This document shows, piece after piece, positions 26,862 to 36,049 of a stretch of DNA of 64,000 nt. The DNA comes from Paraburkholderia aromaticivorans (lineage in GTDB: Bacteria > Pseudomonadota > Gammaproteobacteria > Burkholderiales > Burkholderiaceae), in the NCBI RefSeq assembly GCF_002278075.1, contig NZ_CP022991.1:248001-312000 (forward strand), written 5' to 3'. The first letter of the stretch is position 1; each line of letters starts with the position of its first letter. The position numbers were made by a program, and so were the translations under genes. The notes below the pieces were generated by a model. That model saw nothing but the letters and a program-made list of their open reading frames with translations. It did no database searches and had not been told where the DNA came from.

Positions 26862-27869
26862 ATGAACCCTCCAGGCATTGCCGTCGGTGCATTAGGCGGC
26901 ACGATATGCATGACCGCGGACAGCGCCGACGCTGGCGCGCTACCGCGTCTGTCCGCGCATCAATTGGTAACCGCGGTCCCCGGTCTGGCCGGGATCGCGC
27001 AAATTCACGCCGAAACGCTTTTGCAACTGCCCAGCCCTTCGCTGAAGCTTGCGCATGTGCTGGAGAGTCTGGGGTGGGCGGAACGCATGGTGGCCAACGG
27101 CGCGGCCGGGATCGTCCTCACCCAGGGAACCGACACACTCGAGGAAACCGCCTTTCTGCTCGATCTTCTGTGGACGCACCCGCAGCCGCTGGTGCTCACA
27201 GGCGCAATGCGCACGCCGCTGACCGCCGGTGCGGACGGGCCCGCCAACATTCTTGCCGCGGTGACCTGCGCTGCGCATGGCGGCAGTCGCGGGCGCGGGG
27301 TCGCCGTGGTGATGAACAACACGATCCACGAGGCGCGCTGGGTGCGCAAAGCGAACTCGATGTCCGTCGAGACCTTCGAGTCGCCCGTCGTCGGGCCGGC
27401 CGGCATGGTGCTCGAAGGTTTGCCCCAGTATTTTCGTCCACCGCCCAGACGTTATTCTCAGCGCTTTGCCGTTCGCGATCCGTCGGTTCGAGTCGCCCTC
27501 GTCGAAACATGTCTGGGCGAGACGGGCGAGATGCTCGACGCAGTCGCTCAAGCGGGATATCACGGCATCGTCATCGCCGCCTATGGCGCGGGCCATGTTT
27601 CGGAAGACGAAGCAAAGCGCATCGAGGCGCTTGCGCCGCGCCTGCCGATCGTCATCGCCAGCCGCACCGGATCGGGAACGACGGCAGCGCGCACCTATGG
27701 CTTCGCCGGTTCAGAAATGGACCTCGCCCGCCGTGGCGCTTTGTTCTCGGGCTGGCTCGGGCCGCGCAAGGCGCGTCTGCTTCTCTGGCTGCTTCTCGCC
27801 ACGGGCGCGTCGCGCGATGCCTGCGCCACTGCATTCGCATTCTGGGAGCGCGTCAGCGATACGGACTAG
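26862..27869 (+). CDS. asparaginase family protein
   Basis: 335 residues from ATG 26862, preceded by AAGGAA. The two asparaginase signatures are present: LGGTICM with the nucleophilic Thr14, and VLTQGTDTLEETAF with the Thr90-Asp91 pair; the partner Lys is in VRKANSMS. There is no signal peptide, so it is cytoplasmic. The family hydrolyses L-asparagine, L-glutamine or related omega-amides. Next to an amidase, a gamma-glutamyltransferase homologue and a D-glutamate cyclase-like gene, it may act on an unusual amide rather than on asparagine. Confidence 0.9.
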   Translation: MNPPGIAVGALGGTICMTADSADAGALPRLSAHQLVTAVPGLAGIAQIHAETLLQLPSPSLKLAHVLESLGWAERMVANGAAGIVLTQGTDTLEETAFLLDLLWTHPQPLVLTGAMRTPLTAGADGPANILAAVTCAAHGGSRGRGVAVVMNNTIHEARWVRKANSMSVETFESPVVGPAGMVLEGLPQYFRPPPRRYSQRFAVRDPSVRVALVETCLGETGEMLDAVAQAGYHGIVIAAYGAGHVSEDEAKRIEALAPRLPIVIASRTGSGTTAARTYGFAGSEMDLARRGALFSGWLGPRKARLLLWLLLATGASRDACATAFAFWERVSDTD

Positions 27870-28544
27870 ATGCGCGGCACCATCCCGGTTGCCAGCCGGG
27901 CTCGATTGACGCGTTACGGGCTGCAGTGCGAATCGCAGGTGACCGACCGGCCTAATTCTGCATTTCAGCCCGCTCTCCCTTTGCAGCAATGACATGTGCC
28001 GGAAACCACACGGTTTCTTTAAGTGCGGTGCATCGATACAGCTGCATATCGCATGGCCTTTTTTTGGGGTCCCAGTCGCAAAGCGCCAATGGACGCGCTT
28101 AGGCGATCGCCGTCGCACACCACATCAGTTCCGCAAGCGACTCCCGCATTGTCCTCCACGCCTGAATGTCTTGCGACCGCCTTTCGCCACCCGACAATTG
28201 CGTGTCGACCAGCGATGGTGCGCCGCCGATATCGTTGTGCCCGATGCACCTTCGTCGCGCACATCTGCACGCTTCCCGAACATGGCAACGTGCCCCAAGT
28301 TCGCTCGTAAATAAGCGATTCGCGCTTGCACATAGGTTTTCCCCGCGATGGCACGTTTTATGCACATCAATGTGAGAATTTCAATTGTTGCAATTTGCAC
28401 GTTTTTTTCGTCGGCAGGCGTCGAAATCGGCAATAGCATTCGCCGGTCGGGCATCACACTCGCCGACCAGCCGTGTACCGACACAGCGCGCAGTTGCAAC
28501 GTAAGCGACGCGCGCAGTGATTCCAGTTCAGCACGAGGACCAGC
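27870..28544. other. intergenic region upstream of the ABC-amidase operon
   Basis: About 675 bp. Several short frames exist but none has protein-like sequence or a ribosome-binding site. The segment 28,320-28,420 is AT-rich and contains the MarR-type motif, so the operon promoter is likely here. I see nothing else. Confidence 0.55.
28380..28395. promoter_or_regulatory. candidate MarR operator of the ABC operon
   Basis: TTCAATTGTTGCAATT contains the perfect inverted repeat AATTG-TTG-CAATT (28383-28395) and shares TTCAAWTGTTG with the MarR gene's own promoter. It lies 150 bp before the ATPase gene. Confidence 0.5.
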
Positions 28545-29321
28545 ATGGCAGTTCAACTAGCGTTGCGAAACATTCGCAAATCCTTTTCCAGCAAGCAGGG
28601 ATCAGTCGATGTGCTGGGGGGCCTGTCGTTCGACATCAATGAGCGAGATTTCGTCAGCATCATTGGTCCGTCGGGCTGCGGGAAGACGACCGTGTTCAAC
28701 GTGATCGCCGGCCTTCTCGAACCCGACAGCGGCGAGATCGTCTATCGAGGCGAGGCGGTCACCGGATTGCGCGGCAAGGTGGGCTACATGATGCAGCGGG
28801 ATCTGCTGTTGCCGTGGCGTACCGTATTGCAGAACGTTCTGATCGGCCCGGAATTGTCCCGCATGCCGGTTGCGCAAGCGCGTGAAACGGCAATGGAATA
28901 CCTCAATACCTACGGCCTCGCAGGTTTTGAAAATGCCTATCCCCGCATGCTGTCGGGCGGCATGCGTCAGCGCGTCGCGCTGATCCGCACCTTGATCAAC
29001 GACCCCGACATCATCCTGCTGGACGAGCCGTTCTCAGCTCTCGACTATCAGACCCGGCTGTATCTGGAAGGCGTGCTGATGGAAGCAGTCGAGACATTCC
29101 ACAAGACGGTCGTGCTGGTCACACACGACATCGACGAAGCAGTCGCGCTGTCAAAGCGTGTTGTGGTGCTAGGCGGCCGCCCTTCGCAAGTCAAAAAGGT
29201 CTATGACATCGAGATCGCCTCGCGCTCGCCAATCGGCGCGCGCAGCGATCCGAACTTCCCCGGCTACTTTCACGCGCTTTGCGCGGAACTCGATATCCAG
29301 ACCGAGGTTAAAGCAGCATGA
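28545..29321 (+). CDS. ABC transporter ATP-binding protein (SsuB/TauB family)
   Basis: 258 residues, with GAGGA upstream. Walker A GPSGCGKTT, Q-loop MMQRDLLLPW, signature LSGGMRQR, Walker B IILLDEPF and H-loop THDIDEA are all present. It is first in an importer operon in the order ATPase, permease, binding protein, followed without a break by an amidase. The permease start overlaps its stop. Confidence 0.93.
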   Translation: MAVQLALRNIRKSFSSKQGSVDVLGGLSFDINERDFVSIIGPSGCGKTTVFNVIAGLLEPDSGEIVYRGEAVTGLRGKVGYMMQRDLLLPWRTVLQNVLIGPELSRMPVAQARETAMEYLNTYGLAGFENAYPRMLSGGMRQRVALIRTLINDPDIILLDEPFSALDYQTRLYLEGVLMEAVETFHKTVVLVTHDIDEAVALSKRVVVLGGRPSQVKKVYDIEIASRSPIGARSDPNFPGYFHALCAELDIQTEVKAA

Positions 29322-30172
29322 GCAGCCCCGCATCCATCAATAACGCGAAAGTCTCCGCGACAGGCAGCCAGGCGCGTCCAGGCCCAGTGCTGAATACCGG
29401 ATGGGGACGCACGGCTCTGCAACTCGTCGCGGTGATTGCATTCTTTGCGATATGGGAAGGCGCTGCGCGCCTTGGCTGGGTATCGAACTTCCTGGTCGGC
29501 TCGCCGACAAAAATCTACGACGCGTTAGCTCGCTCCGCTGGGTCGGGCGATCTGTTCGTCGATATCGGCTACACCATGTTCGAAGCCATGCTCGGCTTTC
29601 TGTTCGGCACCGCCGTCGGCTCGGTCTGCGGTCTCGCACTGTGGTATTCGCCATTCGTCGCGCGGCTGATCGAGCCGTTTATCGTCGCGATCAATAGCGT
29701 GCCGAAGATCGCTTTCGCCCCGATCGTGATTCTCTGGTTCGGTACCGGCCTCGTTTCGAAAGTTGCGCTGGCAATTTCGCTAACGGCAATTGTCGCGCTA
29801 ATCGCCGCCTACGAGGCAGCGAAAGAGGCCGATCCTGATCTTCAGGCACTCCTTGTCACGCTCGGCGCGAACAAGAACGACGTATTCCTGAAAGTCGTGA
29901 TTCCGTTCACGCTGCCTTATGTGATCTCGACGTTCCGCATCAATATCGGTTTCGGTCTGGTGGGCGCGGTAGTGGGTGAATTCATTTCGTCAGAGAAAGG
30001 GCTCGGCCACATGATCTTTACGGCTTCAAGTCTTTACGATCTGAACACCGTATGGGCCGGCCTGTTCGTGCTGATGGCGATTGGCTTCGTGCTGTATTTC
30101 CTGATCGACCTGATCGAACGCAAGCTGCTGCCGTGGCGACAGGTGTCCAACGCACCGACGCTGCGGGTTTGA
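29318..30172 (+). CDS. ABC transporter permease (SsuC/TauC family)
   Basis: 284 residues; ATGA overlap with the ATPase gene. Six or so helices and the EAA loop LVTLGANKNDVFLKVVIPFTLP near residues 184-205. It forms the membrane channel of the importer as a homodimer. Confidence 0.9.
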   Translation: MSSPASINNAKVSATGSQARPGPVLNTGWGRTALQLVAVIAFFAIWEGAARLGWVSNFLVGSPTKIYDALARSAGSGDLFVDIGYTMFEAMLGFLFGTAVGSVCGLALWYSPFVARLIEPFIVAINSVPKIAFAPIVILWFGTGLVSKVALAISLTAIVALIAAYEAAKEADPDLQALLVTLGANKNDVFLKVVIPFTLPYVISTFRINIGFGLVGAVVGEFISSEKGLGHMIFTASSLYDLNTVWAGLFVLMAIGFVLYFLIDLIERKLLPWRQVSNAPTLRV

Positions 30173-30241
30173 CGGCATCGCCATACAACGTCGAATGTCT
30201 GCTTTTTTGCCCGTCAATCTAACTTTTCTCTGGACCTGAAA

Positions 30242-31222
30242 ATGGCAATCCGTGCAAGAAGAATGCTGGCAGCGCTGACCACAGCAGTCGCCATGTCTGC
30301 CGTCAGCATCGCAACGCCCGCGGTGGCCGCCGACAAAAAGGCGGTTATTTCGCAGGCCTTTCAGTCGATGCTGTATCTGCCGCTTTACGTCGCTATCGAC
30401 GGCGGTTTCTTCACCAAGGAAGGGCTCGACGTGACCAAGCAGACGGCGGGCAGTCCGAGCGCGGCGTTATCGGCCGTGCTGTCGGGCAGCGCGGACTTCT
30501 CCCTGCATGGTCCTGAATGGACTGCCGTCGCGGCGGAAAAAGGCGCCGATGTCGATGTGATCGCCAACGTTGTGAACGGCGCCGCGGTGTGGATCGTCGC
30601 CTCGCCGGACAGCAAATTCTCCAGCATCAAGGACGTGAAGGGCCAGACGGTCGTGTCGGGTCAGATGCCGACCACCAGCACGTCGCTATTCTTCAAGTTG
30701 ATGAAAGAGAACGGCATGTCGCCGGCCGACGTGAAACTCTCCCAGGTCCCGCTCGGCTCCGAAATCGGCCCATTGGTCGCGGGCCAGTCCAGGATTGCGG
30801 TGATGTACGAGCCCGGCGCTGACCAGGCCGTTGCCAAGGGCATGAAAGTGGTGATCGGCTTCCCGAAGTTATACGGCGAATATGCATTCTCGGCGATCTC
30901 GGCGAAAAGGAGCGTGGACCCCGACGTGGCGGCACGGTTCGTAAAAGGTATGGAACAGGCACTCGTCTTCATGCAGAACAATCCTACGGAGACCCTGGCA
31001 ATCGCCCGCCGGGAGTTTCCCGGCCTCGATCCGGAGGTCGTGAACGCCGCGGTAAAACGCATGCTGAACGAAGGCGTGTATCCGAAGAACGTCGACATCA
31101 CCCCGAAAGCGCTGACGGTTGCCATGGATACGCAGATCTCACTCGGCAACTTGAAGCAGCAGCCGAAATACACCACCTTCATCGAGCAGAACTACATTCA
31201 TCAGGCACTGGCCGCGAAATGA
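30242..31222 (+). CDS. ABC transporter substrate-binding protein (NMT1/SsuA family)
   Basis: 326 residues. A Sec signal peptide (MAIRARRMLAALTTAVAMSAVSIATPAVAA) directs it to the periplasm. The mature part has the NMT1/SsuA pattern LPLYVAIDGGFFTKEGLDV, SAVLSGSADFSLHGPE and VKGQTVVSGQMPTTSTS. The gene end overlaps the amidase start by 4 bp. The cargo is probably an amide or amino-acid derivative handled by the genes downstream. Confidence 0.9.
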   Translation: MAIRARRMLAALTTAVAMSAVSIATPAVAADKKAVISQAFQSMLYLPLYVAIDGGFFTKEGLDVTKQTAGSPSAALSAVLSGSADFSLHGPEWTAVAAEKGADVDVIANVVNGAAVWIVASPDSKFSSIKDVKGQTVVSGQMPTTSTSLFFKLMKENGMSPADVKLSQVPLGSEIGPLVAGQSRIAVMYEPGADQAVAKGMKVVIGFPKLYGEYAFSAISAKRSVDPDVAARFVKGMEQALVFMQNNPTETLAIARREFPGLDPEVVNAAVKRMLNEGVYPKNVDITPKALTVAMDTQISLGNLKQQPKYTTFIEQNYIHQALAAK

Positions 31223-32553
31223 GCCTTTCTTCCCCCTTCCCGACTATCCGCGAAATTCGTGACGCGATCCGCGGCGGAACGCGCACGGTCGAACAGACTG
31301 TCCAACAGGCATTCGACGCCGCGCACCGAATGCAGCCTCAGTTGCAGGCATTCATCCATCTGCCGCCTTCGCCGTTAGTCAATCGTGCCGATCCCGACGC
31401 GCCGCTCGCGGGCGTCGCTGTCGGCGTCAAGGACCTGATCGATACGGCCGATATGCCCACCGCGTATGGATCGCCTGCCTACGAGGGCCGCCGGCCGGAG
31501 AAGGACGCATGGGTAGTCGCCCGTTTGCGCGAAGCGGGCGCCACTGTACTCGGCAAAACGGTCACCACCGAGTTCGCCTGGCGTCAGCCCGGCGCAACGA
31601 CCAACCCCTGGAATCGCGATCACACGCCTGGCGGTTCATCGAGCGGTTCGGCCGCCGCCGTTGCGGCAGGCATCGTGCCGCTCGCGCTCGGCACGCAGAC
31701 GTTCGGATCCGTCATCCGTCCCGCCGCGTATTGCGGTGTGGTCGGGGTAAAGCCGAGTTACGGCACGATCGCGCGGACCGGCGTCCTGCCGTTGTCAGGC
31801 TCGCTCGATCACCTTGGCGTTTTCACCACCAATGTCGCCGATGCCGTTCATGCGCTGTCCATTCTGGCGGGTACCGATCCGGACGATCCACACGCCTCGC
31901 ATAGCAACCGCCAGGGGAAAGACCCAGGCAATGCGACGAAGCGGCCGCCACGCATCGGCGTGTTGCGCGAGCAGATCGGTGGACCGGTCGACGAGGCGCA
32001 GCAACACGTTCTGAGCCAACTGGCCTTACGTTTGCGCGCGGACGGCGCTGAAATCGTCAATGCCGACTTGCCCGTCGAACTGGCCGACGCTGCAAGGCAT
32101 GCTGCGGTCCTGCTCGCAGTTGAAGCCGCGCTGACACATGGCGAACTGATAGACCGTTCGCCGGCTATGGTCAGCGCATCGATTACCGCTCTTGTCGAGC
32201 AAGGCCGCGCTTTGCCTGCTACTGAATATGCGCAAGCGAAGGCATTGCAGGTACAGATGGCGCTTCGCTTCGACCGGTGGCTCACCGAAACGGCGGGACT
32301 GGACGCGCTGCTGGTGGCGCCCGCATCGGGCGAGGCACCGCGCGGGCTCGACTATACGGGCGATGCGGCGTTCTGCACGCCCTGGACCTTCCTCGGCGTG
32401 CCGGCTGTGACGTTACCGGTTGGCTTCGGTCCGGCCGGGCTGCCGCTTGGCGCGCAACTGGTCGGTGCGAGTCGATGCGACGCCGCGTTGCTCTCGCTTG
32501 CGAAGTGGGTAGAAGGCAGAACCGGCTGGGCAGCCGAAGTGGCTTCTCGCTAA
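31219..32553 (+). CDS. amidase signature family hydrolase
   Basis: 444 residues, coupled by ATGA overlap to the binding protein. It carries the Ser-cisSer-Lys catalytic set: Lys71 in GVAVGVKDLID, cis-Ser in HTPGGSSSGSAAAVAAG (residues 136-151) and the nucleophile Ser164 in GTQTFGSVIRP. Such enzymes cleave carboxamides to acid plus ammonia or amine in the cytoplasm. Tight coupling to the importer implies the imported compound, or its first product, is an amide. Confidence 0.92.
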   Translation: MSLSSPFPTIREIRDAIRGGTRTVEQTVQQAFDAAHRMQPQLQAFIHLPPSPLVNRADPDAPLAGVAVGVKDLIDTADMPTAYGSPAYEGRRPEKDAWVVARLREAGATVLGKTVTTEFAWRQPGATTNPWNRDHTPGGSSSGSAAAVAAGIVPLALGTQTFGSVIRPAAYCGVVGVKPSYGTIARTGVLPLSGSLDHLGVFTTNVADAVHALSILAGTDPDDPHASHSNRQGKDPGNATKRPPRIGVLREQIGGPVDEAQQHVLSQLALRLRADGAEIVNADLPVELADAARHAAVLLAVEAALTHGELIDRSPAMVSASITALVEQGRALPATEYAQAKALQVQMALRFDRWLTETAGLDALLVAPASGEAPRGLDYTGDAAFCTPWTFLGVPAVTLPVGFGPAGLPLGAQLVGASRCDAALLSLAKWVEGRTGWAAEVASR

Positions 32554-32647
32554 GGCCAGCATCGTTGTGTGCAGCAAGTATCACGCGGTCATGCGAACCC
32601 GTAGCGGCTGAACGGCTGGCAATGATCGTTTTAATTGATGAGGAAAC

Positions 32648-34267
32648 ATGTCAGCAGAATTCCTGAATCCTGCGCGCGGCATTCGCGGGATGGCGGTCAC
32701 ACCCCATGCGCTCGCGTCGCAAAGCGCGCTCGCGATCCTGCGCGATGGAGGCAATGCCGTCGAGGCGATGATTGCCGCAGCGGCGACCATCGCAGCGGTG
32801 TATCCGCATATGAACAGCATCGGCGGTGACGGCTTCTGGTTGATTTCGCGGCCGGGCGAAGAGCCAGTCGGCATCGAGGCGTGCGGCGCGGCGGCATCGG
32901 CGGCGACGATCGACGCCTATCGCGCGCGCGGCCTGCAATCCATTCCGTTTCGCGGCCCGATGGCGGCGAATACCGTGGCCGGCACCGTATCGGGTTGGGC
33001 GTTGGCGCATCGTTGGTCCGCTGACAACCTCGGCGGCAAGCTCCCGGTCGCGCGCCTGCTGGAAGATGCGATCACTTATGCGGGCGGCGGTATCCCGGTC
33101 ACGCGCAGCCAGTCCGAATGCGTCGCGCTCAAGCGGCAGGAACTGGTGTCGGTGGCGGGGTTTGCCGAAACGTTTCTGACGGCCGACAACCCGCTGGGCG
33201 TGCCGGCCGTTGGCGAGCGCTTTGTGCAGCCACGTCTTGCCGCGACGCTCGAGCGTCTCGCCCACGCGGGTCTCGACGACTTCTACCGCGGCGACCTCGC
33301 GCGCAGCATCGCCGCCGACCTGCACGCCCTCGACAGTCCACTGTCGCTGGCAGACCTTGAACAGCATCACGCGAGGCTGCGCACGCCGCTGGCGCTCACA
33401 CATTCGCTCGGCACGATCTACAACATGCCGCCGCCCACACAGGGGCTTGTATCGCTGCAGATTCTCGGTGTGCTCGACCGCGTCCTGCGCGACGATATGG
33501 ATCCGCTCGGGCCCGAATACGTCCACGCGTGCGTGGAGGCGGCCAAGCTCGCGTTCGCCGTCCGCGACAAGCACATCACCGACCCGGATTACATGCAGGT
33601 CGATCCGCAAACGCTGCTTGCGCCGCCTGTGCTCGACGCGATGGCCGCGCAGATTTCGATGTCCGCGGCGGCCCCGTGGGGTCGCGGTCTCGGACCGGCC
33701 GACACGGTGTGGCTCGGCGTGATCGACGGCGATGGCGTGGCGGTCAGCTTTATCCAGAGCATTTATCACGAGTTCGGCAGCGGACTCGTGCTTGCGGATT
33801 CGGGCATCAACTGGCAAAACCGCGGCTGTAGCTTCTCGCTCGATCCGTCCGCACGCAATCCCCTTACGCCGGGACGACGGCCGTTTCACACGCTGAACCC
33901 GGCACTCGCGCGCTTCACTGATGGACGCACGATGGTGTACGGAAACATGGGTGGCGACGGTCAGCCGCAATCGCAAAGCGCCGTGTTTTCGCGGATCGCG
34001 CAGTTCGGCTGGAATCCGCAAGCCGCTATCGATGCGCCGCGCTGGCTGCTGGGCCGCACCTGGGGGCGCACCAGTGAAACGCTCAAGCTGGAGGCACGTT
34101 TTCCCGCCGAGACGTTCAATGCGCTGCGCCTTCTCGGCCACGACGTGGAGCAGATGCTGCCATACGACGAGGCAATGGGCCACGCCGGCGCGATCGTCCG
34201 GCACAGCAACGGATGTCTGGAGGCGGGCTATGACCCGCGCAGCGACGGATCCGCAGCGGGCTGGTAA
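32648..34267 (+). CDS. ggt: gamma-glutamyltransferase family protein, cytoplasmic type
   Basis: 539 residues, AGGAAAC before the ATG. An Ntn-hydrolase of the GGT family: N-terminal MAVTPHALASQSALAILRDGGNAVEAMIAAA, then the autoprocessing site where Thr353 (GPADTVWLGVIDGDGVAVSF) aligns with Thr391 of E. coli GGT. The two residues after the catalytic Thr (Thr-His in E. coli) are Val-Trp here. No signal peptide is seen, unlike the periplasmic GGT. Classic enzymes cut gamma-glutamyl bonds; this subgroup may act on other amides. The companion amidase and D-glutamate cyclase-like genes favour a gamma-glutamyl or D-glutamyl substrate. Confidence 0.87.
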   Translation: MSAEFLNPARGIRGMAVTPHALASQSALAILRDGGNAVEAMIAAAATIAAVYPHMNSIGGDGFWLISRPGEEPVGIEACGAAASAATIDAYRARGLQSIPFRGPMAANTVAGTVSGWALAHRWSADNLGGKLPVARLLEDAITYAGGGIPVTRSQSECVALKRQELVSVAGFAETFLTADNPLGVPAVGERFVQPRLAATLERLAHAGLDDFYRGDLARSIAADLHALDSPLSLADLEQHHARLRTPLALTHSLGTIYNMPPPTQGLVSLQILGVLDRVLRDDMDPLGPEYVHACVEAAKLAFAVRDKHITDPDYMQVDPQTLLAPPVLDAMAAQISMSAAAPWGRGLGPADTVWLGVIDGDGVAVSFIQSIYHEFGSGLVLADSGINWQNRGCSFSLDPSARNPLTPGRRPFHTLNPALARFTDGRTMVYGNMGGDGQPQSQSAVFSRIAQFGWNPQAAIDAPRWLLGRTWGRTSETLKLEARFPAETFNALRLLGHDVEQMLPYDEAMGHAGAIVRHSNGCLEAGYDPRSDGSAAGW

Positions 34268-34283
34268 GCGCGTCTGCTGAACC

Positions 34284-34314
34284 GCGGGCGCCCGTTGCGC
34301 CCGCACCCTTTTTT
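34284..34314 (+). terminator. Rho-independent terminator after ggt
   Basis: A perfect 8-bp GC stem GCGGGCGC / GCGCCCGC with 5-nt loop, followed by ACCC and six T. It ends the ABC-amidase-GGT operon. Confidence 0.9.
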
Positions 34315-34406
34315 CAATGACGACCCGCGAGCGTTCGCGCCGACGGCAAGGACGGCGCTCGTCCGTCCATCTGTCGATACGTCAAGCCAAAACGGAGAGA
34401 ATCACA

Positions 34407-35690
34407 GTGAACACCCGTACGCAACCATTCAGAGGCGCCGCCTCGCCCGGCGCGCAAACGGCCGCGCATACCCGCTGGATCCAGCTCGGACTCGGCCTGG
34501 TTTGTATGATGACGATTTCGAGTCCGCAATATGTATGGACGCTGATGACGAAGCCGCTCATGGCCAAACTCGGCATTGCGCTTCCGGAACTGCAAGTGAC
34601 ATTCTCCCTGCTGGTTCTGCTGCAAGCATTCTTTTCACCATTCCAGGGTGCCCTGATCGATCGTTTCGGGCCGCGCATGCTGATCTCGATCGGTACGTTG
34701 CTGGCAGGCGTGAGCTGGGTGCTGGCTTCGTATGCGCACACCACGTCGATGCTGTACCTCACGTATGGCGGCATTGGCGGTCTGGGTACCGGCATCGTCT
34801 ACGTCGGCGTTGTCGGATTCGTGGTTCGCTGGTTTCCCGATCGACGTGGCTTCGCCGCCGGTGTAGCGGCAGCAGGCTACGGCATGGGCGCCATTGTCAC
34901 CACTTTTCCAATCTCCGCATCGCTGGCGGCGCACGGTGTCGAATCCACGCTGTGGCTATACGGCATCATCTTCGCGGCCGTCGGCCTGCTCGCCTCGCAG
35001 GGCCTGCGCGTACCGCCCGCTGCGCCTCATATCGGCTCGGCCGTATCCCCGACAGCGCCCGCGACGCGCGACTACCGTCCGTCCGAGATGCTCAAGACGC
35101 CGCTGTTCTGGCTGATGTTCGTGATGATGACGATGATGTCCACCTCCGGCCTCATGGTCACGTCCCAGATGGCGAGCTTCGCCGCCGACTTCGGCGTCAG
35201 CAAGGTACTTGTCTTCGGGCTCGCCGCGTTGCCGCTGGCATTGACGATCGACCGCTTCACAAACGGGCTGACCCGTCCGCTGTTCGGCTGGATATCGGAT
35301 CGTCTGGGGCGCGAAAATACGATGTGTTTCGCGTTCGCGCTGGAGGGCGTGGCGATGGCCCTCTGGCTGATGACGCGCGACAACGCGGTCCTGTTCGTGC
35401 TGCTGTCCGGCGTGGTCTTCTTCGGCTGGGGTGAGATTTTTTCGCTGTTCCCCTCGACGCTGACCGATACCTTTGGCACCCGTTTTGCCACGGCGAATTA
35501 CGGCTGGCTGTATATCTCGTTCGGCATTGGCTCGATCTTTGGCGGCCCGCTGGCCGCGCTGCTGCATCAACAAACCGGTAGCTGGGTGCCGGTGTTCGGC
35601 TGTGCGATTGTGCTCGATGTGAGCACGGCCGCGCTCGCGATGTTCCTGTTGAAGCCGACGCGCGCGCGGTTTGTCAGAGGGCGAGGATAA
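34407..35690 (+). CDS. MFS transporter, oxalate/formate antiporter (OFA)-like
   Basis: 427 residues from GTG 34407, which has GGAGA at good distance; an ATG at 34317 in the same frame sits on the ggt terminator and is rejected. OFA-type features: ISSPQYVWTLMTKPLMAKLGI at helix 1, FQGALIDRFGPRMLISIG loop, YGGIGGLGTGIVYVG, and GWISDRLGRENTM in the second half. Members exchange small carboxylates. It may export a carboxylate product of this amide pathway. Confidence 0.87.
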   Translation: MNTRTQPFRGAASPGAQTAAHTRWIQLGLGLVCMMTISSPQYVWTLMTKPLMAKLGIALPELQVTFSLLVLLQAFFSPFQGALIDRFGPRMLISIGTLLAGVSWVLASYAHTTSMLYLTYGGIGGLGTGIVYVGVVGFVVRWFPDRRGFAAGVAAAGYGMGAIVTTFPISASLAAHGVESTLWLYGIIFAAVGLLASQGLRVPPAAPHIGSAVSPTAPATRDYRPSEMLKTPLFWLMFVMMTMMSTSGLMVTSQMASFAADFGVSKVLVFGLAALPLALTIDRFTNGLTRPLFGWISDRLGRENTMCFAFALEGVAMALWLMTRDNAVLFVLLSGVVFFGWGEIFSLFPSTLTDTFGTRFATANYGWLYISFGIGSIFGGPLAALLHQQTGSWVPVFGCAIVLDVSTAALAMFLLKPTRARFVRGRG

Positions 35691-36049
35691 GCCGTCAATT
35701 CGGGCGACATCTCTTCCGCAAGCAAGGCTTGTCTCGACACCCTGAGCCGCACGACCGCGCGTTAGGGGCTCGGTGGTGACGTCAATGGCAATGGCCGCTA
35801 TCGCAGCGGCCATTGTTGCTTCAGCGGTGCCGCGCAAAAAACCTGCACGAGGCGCGCATACGTGATCAGCGATTTCTATCGATTGTGCGGGCGGCTTTCG
35901 ATTATCTCGCTTCAAATCCGCGCACCTATACTCAATCACATGCAGCACTAAACGGACGCCTGCGGCGTAGCAGATGACCGTTGATAAACCGCCAGTGCGC
36001 AACGCGCCGCGCGTGTATGACCTTCAAACGGCGAATCAGGAGAACAGGC
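35691..36049. other. intergenic region between two MFS genes
   Basis: About 360 bp holding a strong hairpin (35789-35815) and, after it, the presumed promoter of the next operon. No gene is seen; the small in-frame extension upstream of 36050 lacks a ribosome-binding site. Confidence 0.55.
35789..35815 (+). terminator. probable terminator after the OFA-like gene
   Basis: An 11-bp perfect stem (CAATGGCCGCT / AGCGGCCATTG) has a 5-nt loop. Only a weak T-stretch follows (TTGCTT), so termination may be partial. Confidence 0.65.

Noticed and set aside
32651..34306. A 551-residue open frame antisense to the ggt gene
   Set aside because: It is the mirror of a GC-rich gene with strong family motifs; composition is arginine/histidine rich with no domain, so it is a shadow frame.
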